NCBI GenBank assembly: GCA_037178855.1 | Contig: JASJZC010000002.1 | Span: 4,898,001 to 4,962,000, forward strand | From: Oscheius sp. JU75 | Lineage: Eukaryota > Nematoda > Chromadorea > Rhabditida > Rhabditidae | Direction of reading: 5' to 3' | DNA length: 64,000 nt | Shown: positions 22,277 to 34,201 of the stretch, piece by piece | How the letters are laid out: each line of letters begins with the position of its first letter | Position numbering within the stretch: the stretch's first letter is position 1 | Made by a program: the position numbers and the translations under genes | Notes under the pieces: generated by a model | The model's input: the letters and a program-made list of their open reading frames with translations, nothing else | Told to the model about the DNA's origin: nothing | The model's database searches: none

Positions 22277-23437
22277 TCATAAAAACAAGATGGTTATCCT
22301 GACCGCGATGCCATCGAAGGGGCTTATCAGGCGGGAGTCGGAGAGACGCAGACACAATACCGAGACTGGACGAGAGAGAGGAGGACAAAGAATACTTTTA
22401 TTCAAATTGATACATCCGGTTTGTTTTAGTTTGCTGGAAGTTGAAAACAGTATAGAAAGAAGAGCGGGAGTTAGGTGGGATTGGCAGGCCTCATTAAATT
22501 GTGCGGGTATTCTCCTTTCGTCTTTGGGGAGAATAGCAAGTTTGATCTGGAACAGAGGAAAAGTTTGAGCCAAGGAACGAGAAAAGAACCTGTGAGGAAT
22601 GGGATCATGAGGTCCGGGAGTGGGAACGTGGCCGGCGCAGTAGACCTGAAACTCGAGTTATTTACGAACAGAGACTGTCATTTCAAAGAGACAAGAAGGT
22701 TTTCACGAAACAGCTTCGAGCCACTCTTTCACCCAATAAGTTCTTTCAAAATGTGTACTAAATACTTTCAGCCTCCTATGGTACTGTTTTCTGTAATAGG
22801 TTGAACTCTTTGAACACCCAGAAAAGAACGACAAAGACAACAGGGATACATCCTATTACTTTGAATTTAATCTTTTTCTTCGAACTGAAACATTTGTCTT
22901 TGTGATCGTGAGACTGTCGGGATCAGTTTGTCATCCAAAACTATCTCGGGATCAAGTGGATGACATCAGTAAGTATCACGTTTGGACCGCCACAATGGTT
23001 CAAACCAAATCAGACAATTCAAGACTAACTTCCTGTTTGTTTGAAAGCCACAATGAAATTGGACCCTTAGAAATTGGACTTCTTGGAATTGCTCTCTGCT
23101 CACCTCCAAGTCCTGTGTGTCGTTCCTGTTGTTATGGTAAGTTTTGAGCGAAAGTCTTGTGCCACAGATCCAGCACTTGAAGCAGCCCTTATGGAAGAGA
23201 GCTCCGTCTTTTAGTGGTCCAACCTGAAAGACGTTTCAATCAATTGTTTGAACAATAGTACGTGTGCCATCCTCTCGCTCTCGCGAGGCTCACAAGTGGG
23301 ACATCCTCCAACTCGTTACTATTAGCATTACAATCGACTCTTCAGACTGTTCTTCACCAGAAAAACCAATCGGTTACGAGACTCACTTTATCATTAAAAT
23401 AAGTGGGTCGTTTGCAGCGGAAGCACGGCTCCTTCAT
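22277..23437 (-). CDS. LIM-domain protein of hillarin/LTD-1 type, LIM part only visible
   Basis: A complete LIM zinc-binding domain is spread over three exons: MKEPCFRCKRPTYFNDK from 23437, then VGPLKDGALFHKGCFKCWIC and GTRLSLKTYHNNRNDTQDLE (about 23231-23113), then VYCAGHVPTPGPHDP from about 22643. Zinc ligands C-x2-C, H-x2-C, C-x2-C and C-x2-H are all present. The sequence, with its long insert before the last YCxxH and the following HVP, matches the LIM domain of hillarin/KY relatives (C. elegans LTD-1), which act at the cytoskeleton. In those proteins a transglutaminase-like domain follows. Here the frame after the LIM runs on for about 110 codons without family features and ends at 22277. 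The 3' end is therefore uncertain, and the last exon may end earlier at a CACAG|GTTCTT donor. An acceptor lies about 20 nt before the ATG, with an in-frame stop between them. Confidence 0.65.
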
Positions 23438-25510
23438 CCGGCTCTGGCTCTAAACTACTGAATATTCGTGAGATAGTGACCAAACGAGATGGTTCGAGTT
23501 GAGGAAGTGTGAAAGAAGAAGATGTAAAATGGAGAACAAGGGTTGTTAACTCGGAAAGCGGTAGATCAGGCGTGGCGGCAGCGCAGAAAGTTTGCCGTCG
23601 TCTTAGGCTTCTCCGGGTTGTGGAGGAGAGAGACTGAGAGAGAGAGAGACTGGACTCGAGAAGATCAAACACTGCCACGCACAAAATAGCGAGCAAGGAA
23701 GAGAGACAGACAGAAAGAACAACCCACATTCAAACAGAAATCGTCAAGTCGATGAGTGATAATTTTGCCAAACAGATTAGGGTGAACACTCCAATCGTTT
23801 TCTTGTTTACGAATGTTTTGTGAACTTAGCGACAATGAACCAGCGAGTGACATAGCTGTGTCTCTCACTCACAAACTGCTGGAACTAAGTCTAAAGCCCA
23901 TCAGTCTCGACTTTTTTTCTGTCCGTATACAAAGTAAGATAAGGGGTGATTTTTGATGTCTTCAATACTAGAAAGAAATGTTGGAACAGGTAGTTTACCC
24001 ATTGCTCTCAATAGCTGCCAAAAGATTAGAATCAGCTGACGAATTTCCAGGCAGCTATGATGAAAAGAAGTGTATTCACCTTTTGTTTTGTTGGCAAAAT
24101 GCCTTTCGTCGCTGCTCAAACAGTGTGGGAGCTCGGCGGCCAGAACCTAACTGAATCTCTACGACTGAGAGAGAATGAGAGGAGCAAACCCCGGGGGAAG
24201 GAGGAGACAAGAACTGGCTTACAACTTCTGTGAGTACACACATTGGGTAAAGTTTCAGTCAAACTGTAGGAGGCTTGGAAAGACTGGACAGGGTTTCCTG
24301 TCGATAGGTGAGAAAGCGGCAGCAATCAAAGAAAGTGCGGCTGAAAACGGTCACGAAAATCAAACAGATCGGCTGGACACATCTGAGAGGCATTATTAGA
24401 TAGGTAAACAGTCGACGAAGCAAAAACAAGATCCGGACATCTGATCTACAATCGAATAGAGATCTGAACTGCTGTTCGATTCAGAAACAGAAGCGAATTT
24501 GCTTTTTCTCTTACAGTACTCTTGGTAATTATAGTATTTTTTCGAATCTTGTCAACTTTTGGCTTTTAAAAGACTGTAACCGCCAGAACTCGAATCCTAC
24601 TGTGCTGTCGTCTCCGTCGCTTCTGCCAGATCAGAGTAGTTTTACCTTTTCCAAGAGTAGACAGTGATACTAAGACACTGCGAACAATAGCGCCACAATT
24701 TCTCTCGCGTTTTGTAAAGGTGACAAGCTTGCAAGAAAGATAGCTAGCTCGTGAATCCGCCACTTGCTCGTAGCCATCGAAAGATGGAATCCGTGCCAGT
24801 CTTTCTTGTTTTGGCGGCTTTCCCTGAATCCACAGCGGTGTTTGGTATAGTTCTTGGAAAACATCGGACAACTAGGGAAGACTGGTAGTGCTCCTATTCA
24901 GCCCCAAATTCTCATATGTCAGAACAGCACTTGGAAGTGGAGAGAAAGCTACCCTTGTTCACACGATTGCTCTTTGCAAATTTTTAACGCGATGAAGCGA
25001 TAGTCAATGAAAGAAAAAAGCTGGACACAAGCTGTACGAGCCTAGAAGAGTACGAGTCAAGGACTGTTTCGCTGTGAAAGACTGCTGTTTGAGATTAGAA
25101 ACGTGAACGAGGCCACACTCGAAGCTCTGAACGTGGAAACGACAAGAAACGTCCTGCTAATGTAATGCTGCGAACGGACAACTGTGCACTGTTGATCGAC
25201 GCTATTCTGGACCATGAGGCTGTCTTGTCGGATCGATTTGGAAGTTTTGGAAGACTACAAATGTTGAAGAGCTCGTATTTGATGTGGTACCTGTAGCTTA
25301 TTCCAGCTGTAAGCGTACAGGCCTTTTTTGCTTTTTTGGGTTTTGCTTTTCTAGTTCTAATCTTGTGCCAATGCGTTTGAGCCTTCTCTATGTAGCTAAC
25401 TGCAGCTAGTAGTGTTCCAGTTCTGTTCATGTCCGTGTCCCTGTCCTTCTTCTGTCTCATCTTGTCTGTCTATTCTGTTATGCCCGCTTTGTCTATTTTT
25501 TTGTACAGAA
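23438..25510. other. Intergenic interval without supported gene
   Basis: About 2.1 kb. A short GA-rich run lies near 23633-23652. A 101-codon minus-strand frame (24566-24871) has no ATG start and no recognised domain. Nothing here could be supported as a gene. Confidence 0.4.
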
Positions 25511-25768
25511 ATGTTTATGTTTAACTTCTCCGCGTATTTACAAACTATCCTTATTTTATTGTGTTTTTCGAAAGAAGTAGAGCGAATGTTTTTGACCAGA
25601 CCGCCCAATCAACCTCCAGCTGTCAATGGCGGTGTAGTTTGTGATTAGATAACACGCCCAACCCTTCTCTAGCTTCTGGATACCATCAACGTTGACCGTT
25701 TGATGACCAAAGCCGAGTACAAAGTCCAGAATTGGTTTGAGTTCTACGAGTCCGGATTCAGCGCGTAG
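25511..25768 (+). CDS. Possible small secreted or membrane peptide gene
   Basis: An ATG at 25511 follows a T-rich tract and acceptor (TTTTTTTGTACAG) by 2 nt, like many starts in this window. The first exon encodes a hydrophobic N-terminus (FSAYLQTILILLCFS) and then RPPNQPPAVNGG. Splicing at GGT|GTAGTT to the acceptor at about 25668 (CTTCTCTAG) gives an in-phase exon, LLDTINVDRLMTKAEYKVQN and WFEFYESGFSA, ending at 25768. Total is about 72 residues. The second exon reads like real protein, but the donor is non-ideal and no family is recognised. Confidence 0.33.
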
Positions 25769-25900
25769 GTTTTACTAATGGCTCGCTAAAATCAAGCGCT
25801 GTCCTCATTTATCGATTGTTGTGGCTCTTATCGACTCTCAGATAAACATTCCATTTAATTTTTCCATTTCCAAGAGTTAAGATATTCTACGCTAATTGCG

Positions 25901-25962
25901 CCAAGCGGCCTAGACGGCGCTATCCTTGTGAGGATCGATGCGCCCCCGGCTTGGATTTTTGA
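25901..25962 (+). ncRNA. Candidate structured small RNA: nested hairpin plus Sm-like site
   Basis: Three nested perfect helices are visible: CCAAGC (25901-25906) with GCTTGG (25949-25954), GGCGC (25916-25920) with GCGCC (25940-25944), and ATCCT (25922-25926) with AGGAT (25931-25935) around a TGTG loop. Immediately after comes GATTTTTGA (25954-25962), which fits the Sm-binding consensus RAU(3-6)GR. A GTGAGG donor-like sequence sits in the apical loop. This could be an snRNA- or spliced-leader-like RNA, a cis-acting hairpin upstream of AP-3 delta, or chance. No promoter element was identified. Confidence 0.25.
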
Positions 25963-26040
25963 CACCTTCGATGACCCACAGAGAGCCTACTTTACGCTTA
26001 ATTTGACTCCAATATAGTCAGTTTCTCCAGGTTCGAACAG

Positions 26041-29000
26041 ATGGCGCTCCGAAAGGTGCGCAGTAACCTCGATCGGCTATTTGACAAGAGTTTGACCGAT
26101 CTGATTCGTGGAATTCGCAACAACAAGGACAATGAGGTTTGAATGGGGAGATTCATTTGAAAAAAGAACATTTTAGGCTCGATATATTGCCTCATGTATC
26201 GAGGAAATCAAAGTGGAGTTAAGACAGGACTCGATCTATATCAAGGCAAATGCCATCGAGAAACTCGCATATGTAAGAACTCGTAATATTGCTTTTTGAA
26301 AGGCTTTTTCAGCTTCAAATGCTCGGATACGACATTTCCTGGGCCTCTTTCAACATCATAGAAGTCATGGCTTCAACGAAGTATACCGAGAAACGGATAG
26401 GGTGAGACTTTTCAAAGAGTGAATCCATTTTGCTCCAGATACTTGGCAGCAGCACAGAGTTTCCACGATGAGACGGATGTCCTCATGTTGACTACCAATT
26501 TGATTCGTAAAGATCTGAACAGGTACTAGAGCTTTTCGATATGAAACTTTTAAACTTAGTGCACACATGTACGAGTCGGGTGTGGCTTTGGGAGGACTCG
26601 CCTGCTTTATCACTCCGGACCTGGCCAGGGATTTGGCAGCCGATGTTGTCAATCTAGTGAGTTTTTTTTTTTGCTTTACAGAGCACTTACTAATCTTTAA
26701 AATGTAGCTCTCCTCCTCTCGAGCATACACTCGAAAAAGAGCAGTTCTTCTCCTGTATAAGGTCTTCCTCAAGTACCCGGACTCTCTCCGACCTACCTTT
26801 CCTCGTCTCAAGGAGAAACTCGAAGACCCGGATCCAGGTAAAAGTCACTTATGAAATTGCTTATTTTCCGTTCAGGAGTCCAAAGTGCCGCTGTGAACGT
26901 AATCTGTGAGCTGGCCAGAAAGATCCCAAAGAACTATCTGACACTGGCTCCAGTCTTCTTCAATCTGATGCAAACTTCGAGTAACAACTGGATGTTGATC
27001 AAGATAATCAAGCTGGTATGTCATGTTGCGTTCCAATGCATGGTTTTTAGTTCGGTGCTTTGGTACCTCTTGAGCCGAGACTTGGAAAGAAGTTGCTGGA
27101 ACCGTTGACAACTTTGATCAACAGTACTTCTGCCATGTCTCTGTTGTATGAATGCATCAATACGGTCATCGCCGTTTTGATTACAATTTCCAATAACTCC
27201 ACAGCAGATCACACTGCCAGCATTCAGGTGAGTACTTTGGTGATTTTTATTTTTTAAATGTTTTCAGCTCTGCGTCCAAAAACTGGGAGTTCTGATCGAA
27301 GACTCTGATCAGAATCTTAAATATTTGGGTCTTCTAGCCATGGGAAAGATTCTCGAGACCCATCCGAAGGCCGTCCAGGCTCACAAGGACATTGTTCTGA
27401 GATGTCTGGACGACAAGGATGAGAGCATCAGACTTCGGTAGGTCCTTTTAAGTTCTATTCTAAAAGTTGTTAGATCTCTGGATCTATTGTACGGAATGAT
27501 CTCAAAGAAGAACATCATGGAAATTGTAAAGAAGCTCATGGAACACGTCGAGTCAGCCGAGGGCTCTTACTACCGAGATGAACTGCTCTCAAGGATCATT
27601 GGCATCTGCAGTTACAATAACTACCTCTACATAACAAATTTCGAATGGTACATCTCGGTTTTGGTCGAGTTGACCAAGGTAGAGGGAACGAAGCACGGGG
27701 CAAAGATTGCTGAACAGGTAGCTGAACCCTCAATTTGTGGAAAATCTCTATTGCTTTCAGATCCAAGACGTGACTGTCCGAGTGGAATCAATCAGACACT
27801 TTGCCGTCTCACAAATGGCCCTGCTGGTGAGTAAGTTGTAGTTACTCTGATTCCGGGGTTTAGGTAGAAAACGCGAACCTGCTCTTAGCTGGAAGTGCAC
27901 AACAACGAAGCAACATCTGTGAGGTTCTTCTAGCAGCTGCCTGGATTTGTGGAGAGTACAGCCAGTATGTTTCCTTTCATAATTTCTCAATCTTTTCATT
28001 GAAGACACCTCCAAAACGTCCAGTCCGTCCTAGAGTCCATGCTCCGGGCAAAGCCATCCCTGATGCCTGGACACATCCTGTCCGTCTACGTTCAAAACTT
28101 TGGCAAATTGTATAGTGTGCTTTTGACCGAGGCAGAGAAGGAAGATGACTGGGATGCAATCGAGTCTCTGGACAATCTCATGCTGTCCAAACTGCCGGAG
28201 TTCGAAGTGGCAGAGCATCTGGAAGCTCAGGAGAGGGTGAGTGATGAAATTGGAAAAAGACGTAGTGGACTTACAGGCCTGTAACTTGATGTGTCTTCTA
28301 CGAATTGCTGAAGATATACATCACAGGAGGGAGAAAATTGGTGATGAGTTCGTGACTCTTTATGAAGGAGAACTGAACCCTGTGAATCCGAAGGCTCAGA
28401 AGAGTGTAAGGATACCGGACGGACTTGATCTGGACATGTGGATAGGCGACCCTTGGGAAGAGACACCAGAGGAATCGAGTGACAGTGAGATTGAGGCTAC
28501 TTTCGGACAGGCAAGGCTCTCTGACTATCTGGGTGAAATTAAACCTTTATAGCCCCAGCTTCGAAGCGAGTTCGCCAGTTTCGGCTCGTATGTTCAGTAC
28601 GAGAGCGAAGAAGAGACTCCTCAGCCAAAAGAGACAAAGAAGAAAAAGACATCAAAACCGCACGAGCCCTCAGCCGAAGACATCGAGAAGAGACGGAAGC
28701 AAAGAGAGCAGGAGATTGAAAACAACCCCTTCTATGTCAAGGTAAAAATTTCAATAACTCCCAAATACATGTCTTTAAAGGGAACAGCCACTGTGCCCAA
28801 ACGCCCGACCAAGTTTGTCACCATGGAGAGTCAATATACGGCCGAAGTTGTGGACATTCAGAGTCCTCTCGAGATCCCAGGGGTTGTAGGTCTGGCCAGG
28901 TACACGGAACAACAAGACTCCACTCTGACATGGAAGAGAGCCAAAGAGGAAAAGGTGAAGAAGCCGAAGAAGGGAAAGAAGGGGAAGAAGAGACGAACTG

Positions 29001-30630
29001 TCAGTACATCGAGTGAGGAGGAGGTCAATATCGTCCATAAGGTCAACAGAGCTGACGGAGAAATGCCGGAAGACGCGAGGCCGCTTGATGAGGAGATCCA
29101 CATTGATGTAAGAATATTATATGAATGACTACATATCCAAAATTATAGGCGATAGGACTTTCGGACGAGTTTAAGGCACTGGATGTCAATTTGGATGAAC
29201 CGTTGAAGCCGGAGGAAGTCATTCGGGGACCACAGGCCTATACAAGGATTCATCCTGCCACAAGACCTACTGTAAGCATATTCTCTTGTCTCCGATCGAA
29301 GTTAAATACAGGGCCCTCTCGTACCACGACCTCCCACAATTGACTCCTATGCGAACAACGGAGTATCAAATCGTGTCATCACCGAAGAGCCAAAAAAGAT
29401 AAAGAAAACGTCGAAGAAGAAGCCCGAGACTGAGAAAAAGAAGAAGAAGAGCAAAAAGACTGATGAAAATGGAGATTTCTCAATGGATCAGTGGCTAGAC
29501 GCCGCGCCCAGTACTGTCTCTGTCGGAAAGGCCGTCGACTCTTTAAAGACTGAGAAAAAGAAGAAGAAAAAGAAGCATCTATCCCCATCGAGAGAACTCT
29601 ACGAGGAAGCATCTGGAGTATGTACACCTTCAAATCCGAACATCGATATATCTCCGAAACTGTCAATGCAGGCTCTTGGACCCGTAAAGCTTGGCACGAA
29701 CGCTGATCTCGTTGTGGTAAGCTTTTTTTTTTTAAGAAAAACTATAAATACGGCTTAAGGACTACGAAACCCAGGTTCTCGCTTCGAAATCGGACAACTT
29801 GAAAGTCACGTTGACGATCAAAAATACTGGGTCGAAGCTGATTAAGAACGTGGAGATCAATTGTATTGACACGTTGTGTGCCAAATTGAAACGAACAACA
29901 GAGGTTAGTCTTTCTGGTTTCAATTTTAATGAATCTTTCAGAATGGAGTTAAATTGTCTGGAGAACTGTCTCCAGAGGCAGTAGAAACATTCACTCTGTC
30001 TTTCACGATATCTGGCAACACCATGACTACTCAGCAGTTGAGAGGAGCGATTGTTTATTTCACGAAAGACGACGAGGGTTCGAGCGATGGAAAGCTGGAC
30101 TTCAAATTGCCTTTGAGACCGACAACGTTCGTGTCGCCTACTCCGATCACAAAGTGAGTTCAGAAACTAAACATAGTAGAAACAACAGAGAATCCACTGA
30201 GAGAAACGGAAAGACAGTTCTGAGATAATGAGAGACAGTAGCAGCACCATTTTCAGAGACGGATACTCTCAGCTGCTTACGGGTGAAGACGTCGATTTCT
30301 CCTCTTCGATACAGTTCCAATCGGATCTCTCCTTCAAGGATCTTATCAACCGAGTCACGAATCTCGGTCATTTTAGTGGTTAGTCAAAACTTAAAAACAA
30401 ATTATCTGTTTGTTCAGTAGTGGAAGAAGTCTCTTCGGCCGCCTCTCTGCACGGAGTTTTCGTTTCGGGAGAACCCATTTGTGTTCTGATGAAGAAGAAG
30501 GTAATAAGGAGTCAAATATTCAAAAGTATCTCCAATTTAGGGTGACCAGATCTCGATAGACGGAAAGTCAGGTGCCCAGGAGTTGGTCGATGCGGTTGTA
30601 CAGGATCTTCGTCTCATCTGCCAAAAATAA
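26041..30630 (+). CDS. AP3D1: AP-3 complex subunit delta
   Basis: Large subunit of the AP-3 adaptor, which sorts cargo from endosomes or trans-Golgi to lysosomes, pigment granules and synaptic vesicles. The N-terminal adaptin trunk is near-colinear with the human protein: FDKSLTDLIRGIRNNKDNEA, LAYLQMLGYDISWASFNIIE, RIGYLAAAQSFHDETDVLML, VQSAAVNVICELARKIPKNY, EPRLGKKLLEPLTTLINSTS and DSDQNLKYLGLLAMGKILE. Next come AEGSYYRDELLSRIIGICS and a GELNPVNPKAQKSV block at the trunk end. The hinge is Lys/Glu-rich (28600-29600). The C-terminal ear ends in GVFVSGEPICVLMKKK and GDQISIDGKSGAQEL. About 20 short introns. An acceptor (TTTCTCCAG) is 10 nt before the ATG. The stop is at 30628-30630. The gene is complete and the identity is secure. 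Confidence 0.96.
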
Positions 30631-30827
30631 CTCCCATTTTACTTCTTTCTTTTTTTTCGGATACTCACACTCCTTAACTTAATTCGTCCTCTACTTACGG
30701 TTAGCCCCTTTCGTTTGTGTGGTGCATTGGAATCTCCCCCTCCTATCCTGTTCACTTATCTACGTCCTTTTTCTTGTGATATCTTCCGAAACATTCACAC
30801 ATTCCAGCCACTAATACATCATAATTC

Positions 30828-32326
30828 TCAGAAACAGAAGGCTTTCCCAGGCGACGTGAAAGTCTTGCGGATTTCTCGATTGCCGAGACTGGAAAGTAGG
30901 CGTGAGGGTATGAGTCTGGGAAAGAGTTACCAGTAGACGATCCATTTGGACTGATTGAGGTAGCCGGAAGCGAGGAGAATGGCGGAGAGGAAGCTATTCG
31001 TTGTTCTGAGAGACTTTTGTTGGAGATGAGACAATCTTACCCCATTAGGAGATTGAAGGCCAGTGTGGAGGCGAAGAAGCAGCCACTGAGCATGAGGAAA
31101 CTGACTGTCAGACGGACTTCAGGACCTATCACTCTCTGAAACAGAGACTTATGCTGTCCCAAATTTGTACTTTTTTTTAAAAACCAGTGTTGGCTAACTC
31201 TATAAGGACTCTCTAGCATCTTTAGCTTATTGTTAGTCCAGTGAAAGTCTTTTGAGAGGAGACGGAATAAGCTCGGACTACTTCCAGATATCAGAACTCA
31301 CCACCTTTCTCCTCGTCTGTGAAGTGTCAGTCGTCCTTCCAGTATTTGTTGGTGCATCCAGCCGCTGTGCACTAAACAAGGCAGGGGCTTGTATAAACGC
31401 TCGGTTTTTTTTTCTTCAGTCGATAAAGTTTGGCTATGAGCGCCACATTACAAATGACCATAATGAAAACACAACCGCCCTGAGCATGTATTTGTTGGAG
31501 CAGCATGCAGTAAGTTCTACCTGTAACCAATTGTTCCCACTCTGGTAGAGCCAAGAATAGGGCTTGTGATAGTCGAAGTACCAATATTTGTAGTCGACGA
31601 TGTAGATGAATCCACAGCAGGATGTAAATAGGGGAACAGTTACTGCGACTGTCAAGAAGTAGAGCAGGACGACGATGAGATACATCGAGTTTTTCGTGAA
31701 ACGGAGGAAGACAAAGGGATAGAAGAGGGCGGTAAAATGGAGCAGAGAGAATACGGGGAAAAAGAAGAGATGGAAGAACCATTGGCTGCAAAGTATAGCC
31801 ACTGCCACCCCGTAGAATATCGGCTCTGAGATCTTTTGTTCAATCCAAAGAAAAGAACCTACGTTGACTCAATATACTCTCGTTTCGAAAATAACTAGGG
31901 ATGTCATGGAAGATGTTGACCAAAAATCCGAGACAGTCATTTAAGACGAGAAAATACATCATGAGAAAAAGATAGATCTTATTCACCTGAATCTTTTTGT
32001 ACTTACAAAATCGGTTGATGCCCTGTTGGGGCTCGTGACAGGTAGATGCTGTTCCAGTCGAGCTACCCTAACAGGATCAGCGTTCTCCCAGGCACGCATC
32101 TCCCAAACTGACTAGACTTGCAAAGAGTAATTGCTGTCACAAAGTATGTGTGACAAATTGGCAATTAAGGTTTCAGACAGACAGAGACACACAGAGCCTT
32201 TTGGGCATTTAGAACTAGATAAGACAAAGAACTAACCTCTCCAGATCTGTAGATCGCGAAAAAGAGCCAGATATTGACAAGAAGAATGATTACTCTCAGC
32301 GTCCAGTCAATGTAGGTTAACCACAT
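30828..32326 (-). CDS. Seven-transmembrane nematode-type receptor, paralogue A
   Basis: Multi-pass receptor very similar to its neighbour at 32705-34018. It starts directly at TM1 (MWLTYIDWTLRVIILLVNIW). TM2 contains FLMMYFLVLNDCLGFLV and HDIP. TM3 is in CSQWFFHLFFFPVFSLLHFT, and TM4 follows (YLIVVLLYFLTVAVTVPLF). An extracellular loop has CCGFIYIVDYKYWYFDYHKP. TM5 runs YMLRAVVFSLWSFVM, TM6 is in EVRLTVSFLMLSGCFFAST and LAFNLLMG, and TM7 is LSAILLASGYL. A small last exon gives CLGNREIRKTFTSPGKAFCF. The final join is in phase 2, as in the sister gene. A CTTTCAG acceptor abuts the ATG with no spacer. The cysteine pair between TM3 and TM5 and the NRxIRK tail fit a rhodopsin-like nematode chemoreceptor. 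Ligand and subfamily are unknown. It converges on AP-3 delta with a 197-bp gap. Confidence 0.75.
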
Positions 32327-32704
32327 CTGAAAGATGGACTTGAGGGGGATTGCTGACGTGCTTCTTTCTGTGAATACTTCATCAAGAGAGCGACGGTAGT
32401 GATCTATTGACTGGTCCGTTCAGAAAGAGAACGAATTAGAATGCAAGAGAGAGTAAACTTCCCTGATTAACCACTCTCCACCTATAAACAATGCTTTTGG
32501 TGTCAATAAACTAACTATATTGGATAGAATTAGATCGCTAACAGAATATAACTACTATTCGGGCAAAGAATGAATTCTCGATCGTGCGAGAAATGAATTT
32601 TTGGAATGAATTCTCTGGGAAGAGCCGTGGGAGAATTGACTCAGAAAGATAATAAATCACGTAAATAATGTTTATTCGTTTTACAAAACAGATTGTTGAT
32701 CCAA

Positions 32705-34018
32705 TTAGGCGCAGAGTTTTGAAGGCGAGTTAAATATTTTCCGAATGTTGCGGTTTCCCAGGCTAAAAAAAACATTTTTAAGTGTTCATGTTAAGTTCTT
32801 ACCAATAGACTATCCACTTCCCTCGGTTCAGGTAGGAAGCTATGAGACTGACGATAGACAGGAATGGATTCTGCGTTCTGTAGGTTGATTTTATGATCTG
32901 TTGAAGAGAGGCACATACCCCATGAGAAGATTGAAGGCGAGAGTTGAAGCTAGCCAACAGCCACTCAGAAGGACGAAGCTGACGGCTAGACGGACTTCCG
33001 GGGTAAGAATGACCTGGAATAATGAAATCATACTATTCGCCAAAACTGAAAAAACTGGGATACTATCAAAGACCATACTCAGTCAAACGTTCTACTTCTT
33101 TGGAAAGCAACTAACCCCGGGTTCCACAGCCACCTGTCTTGTCATTCTTATTTCACTCTAAACCAGATTCTGCCAACAAATACCATACAACTGACCCTGG
33201 TCGTTCGCCGAGTGCTGCTCCCTCCAGAAGCAGCAGTCACATCTGTTTCAATTCGATGACTACTGCTCACAGCGAGGACTGAAGTTCGACTGGTCATAAG
33301 GAGTTTCTTACGAAGTAGAGACAGTTTTGTGACTATTGCCACAGTGATCGAGACCATAAAAACTATGCAGACACCCTAAACTATTGTTATAGAGTCTGTT
33401 AGCTTGATGAAAACTTGTAGATAGTTGTTGCCAATCTGATACAGTTTGCTGTAGGGTTTGTTGTAGTCGAAGAACCAGTAGCTGCCTTCGACATAGTAAA
33501 TATAGCCACAGCAAACGGTGAAAAGTGGGATGGTAACAGCGGCTGTCAATCCATAGAGCAGAACAATGATAGCTACTGTTGATCGGATGTCGAACCGGCG
33601 AAAATGCATGGGGAAGAACAGTGCGAAGAAGTGGAGAAGGGAGAAGACAGGGAGAAAAAAGAGGTGGAAGAACCATTGACAGGATTGGATCGTGACAGTG
33701 ATATTTGTTAGGATCGCGACTGGAAGTATTGTTTTTAGGAAAGAGAGAGAGAGAGTCACTTACTGTTCTTGAAGATGCTGACATGAACGTAGTAGCTAGG
33801 AATGTCGTGACAGAGAGTAATGATATAGTTCAGACAGTCATGGAATACCAAGAAGTACATGAAAAGAAAGAGGTATATCTTGCTGGCCTAAACAACTGCT
33901 AATCTGGAACGAAATGGTAAGAACTCACCTCTTCAGATCTGTAGATAGAACTGGCCAGCCAAAGATTGAGCAAAAGCATCAGCAGGGTCAAGAACCAATC
34001 GACGTAGTCGAGCCACAT
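32705..34018 (-). CDS. Seven-transmembrane nematode-type receptor, paralogue B
   Basis: Tandem paralogue of the preceding receptor, with the same exon plan. It starts MWLDYVDWFLTLLMLLLNLW. TM2 contains YLFLFMYFLVFHDCLNYII and HDIPSYY. TM3 is CQWFFHLFFLPVFSLLHFFA, followed by a short basic FRR loop and TM4 (STVAIIVLLYGLTAAVTIPL). The extracellular loop has VCCGYIYYVEGSYWFFDYNK. TM6 is in EVRLAVSFVLLSGCWLAST, and TM7 in LSIVSLIASYLNRGKWIVY. The tail CLGNRNIRKIFNSPSKLCA ends at 32705. An acceptor (AGTTCAG) lies 1 nt before the ATG. The gap to paralogue A is 378 bp. Conservation is strongest in TM3 and the following loop and weakest in TM1 and the tail. A chemosensory role is inferred from family type only. 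Confidence 0.76.
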
Positions 34019-34201
34019 TCTGAACTTCTGTTTTGAACTGTGTGTGGTTGGAAAAAGAGGCTAATGGGCGTGAAGAACAGCGATCAGAACATGCTTCAAG
34101 AGAGTTTGGCTAACTATAGCTCCATCAAAGAACATTAGTGCAGAAAAGGGGAGATTTGCAAGAAGATAGAGTGTTAAAATGAGGAACGATGATGAATTTA
34201 C

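Noticed and set aside
24566-24871. 101-codon minus-strand frame with basic C-terminus
   Set aside because: Starts from a non-ATG codon, shows no domain, and no flanking exons were found.
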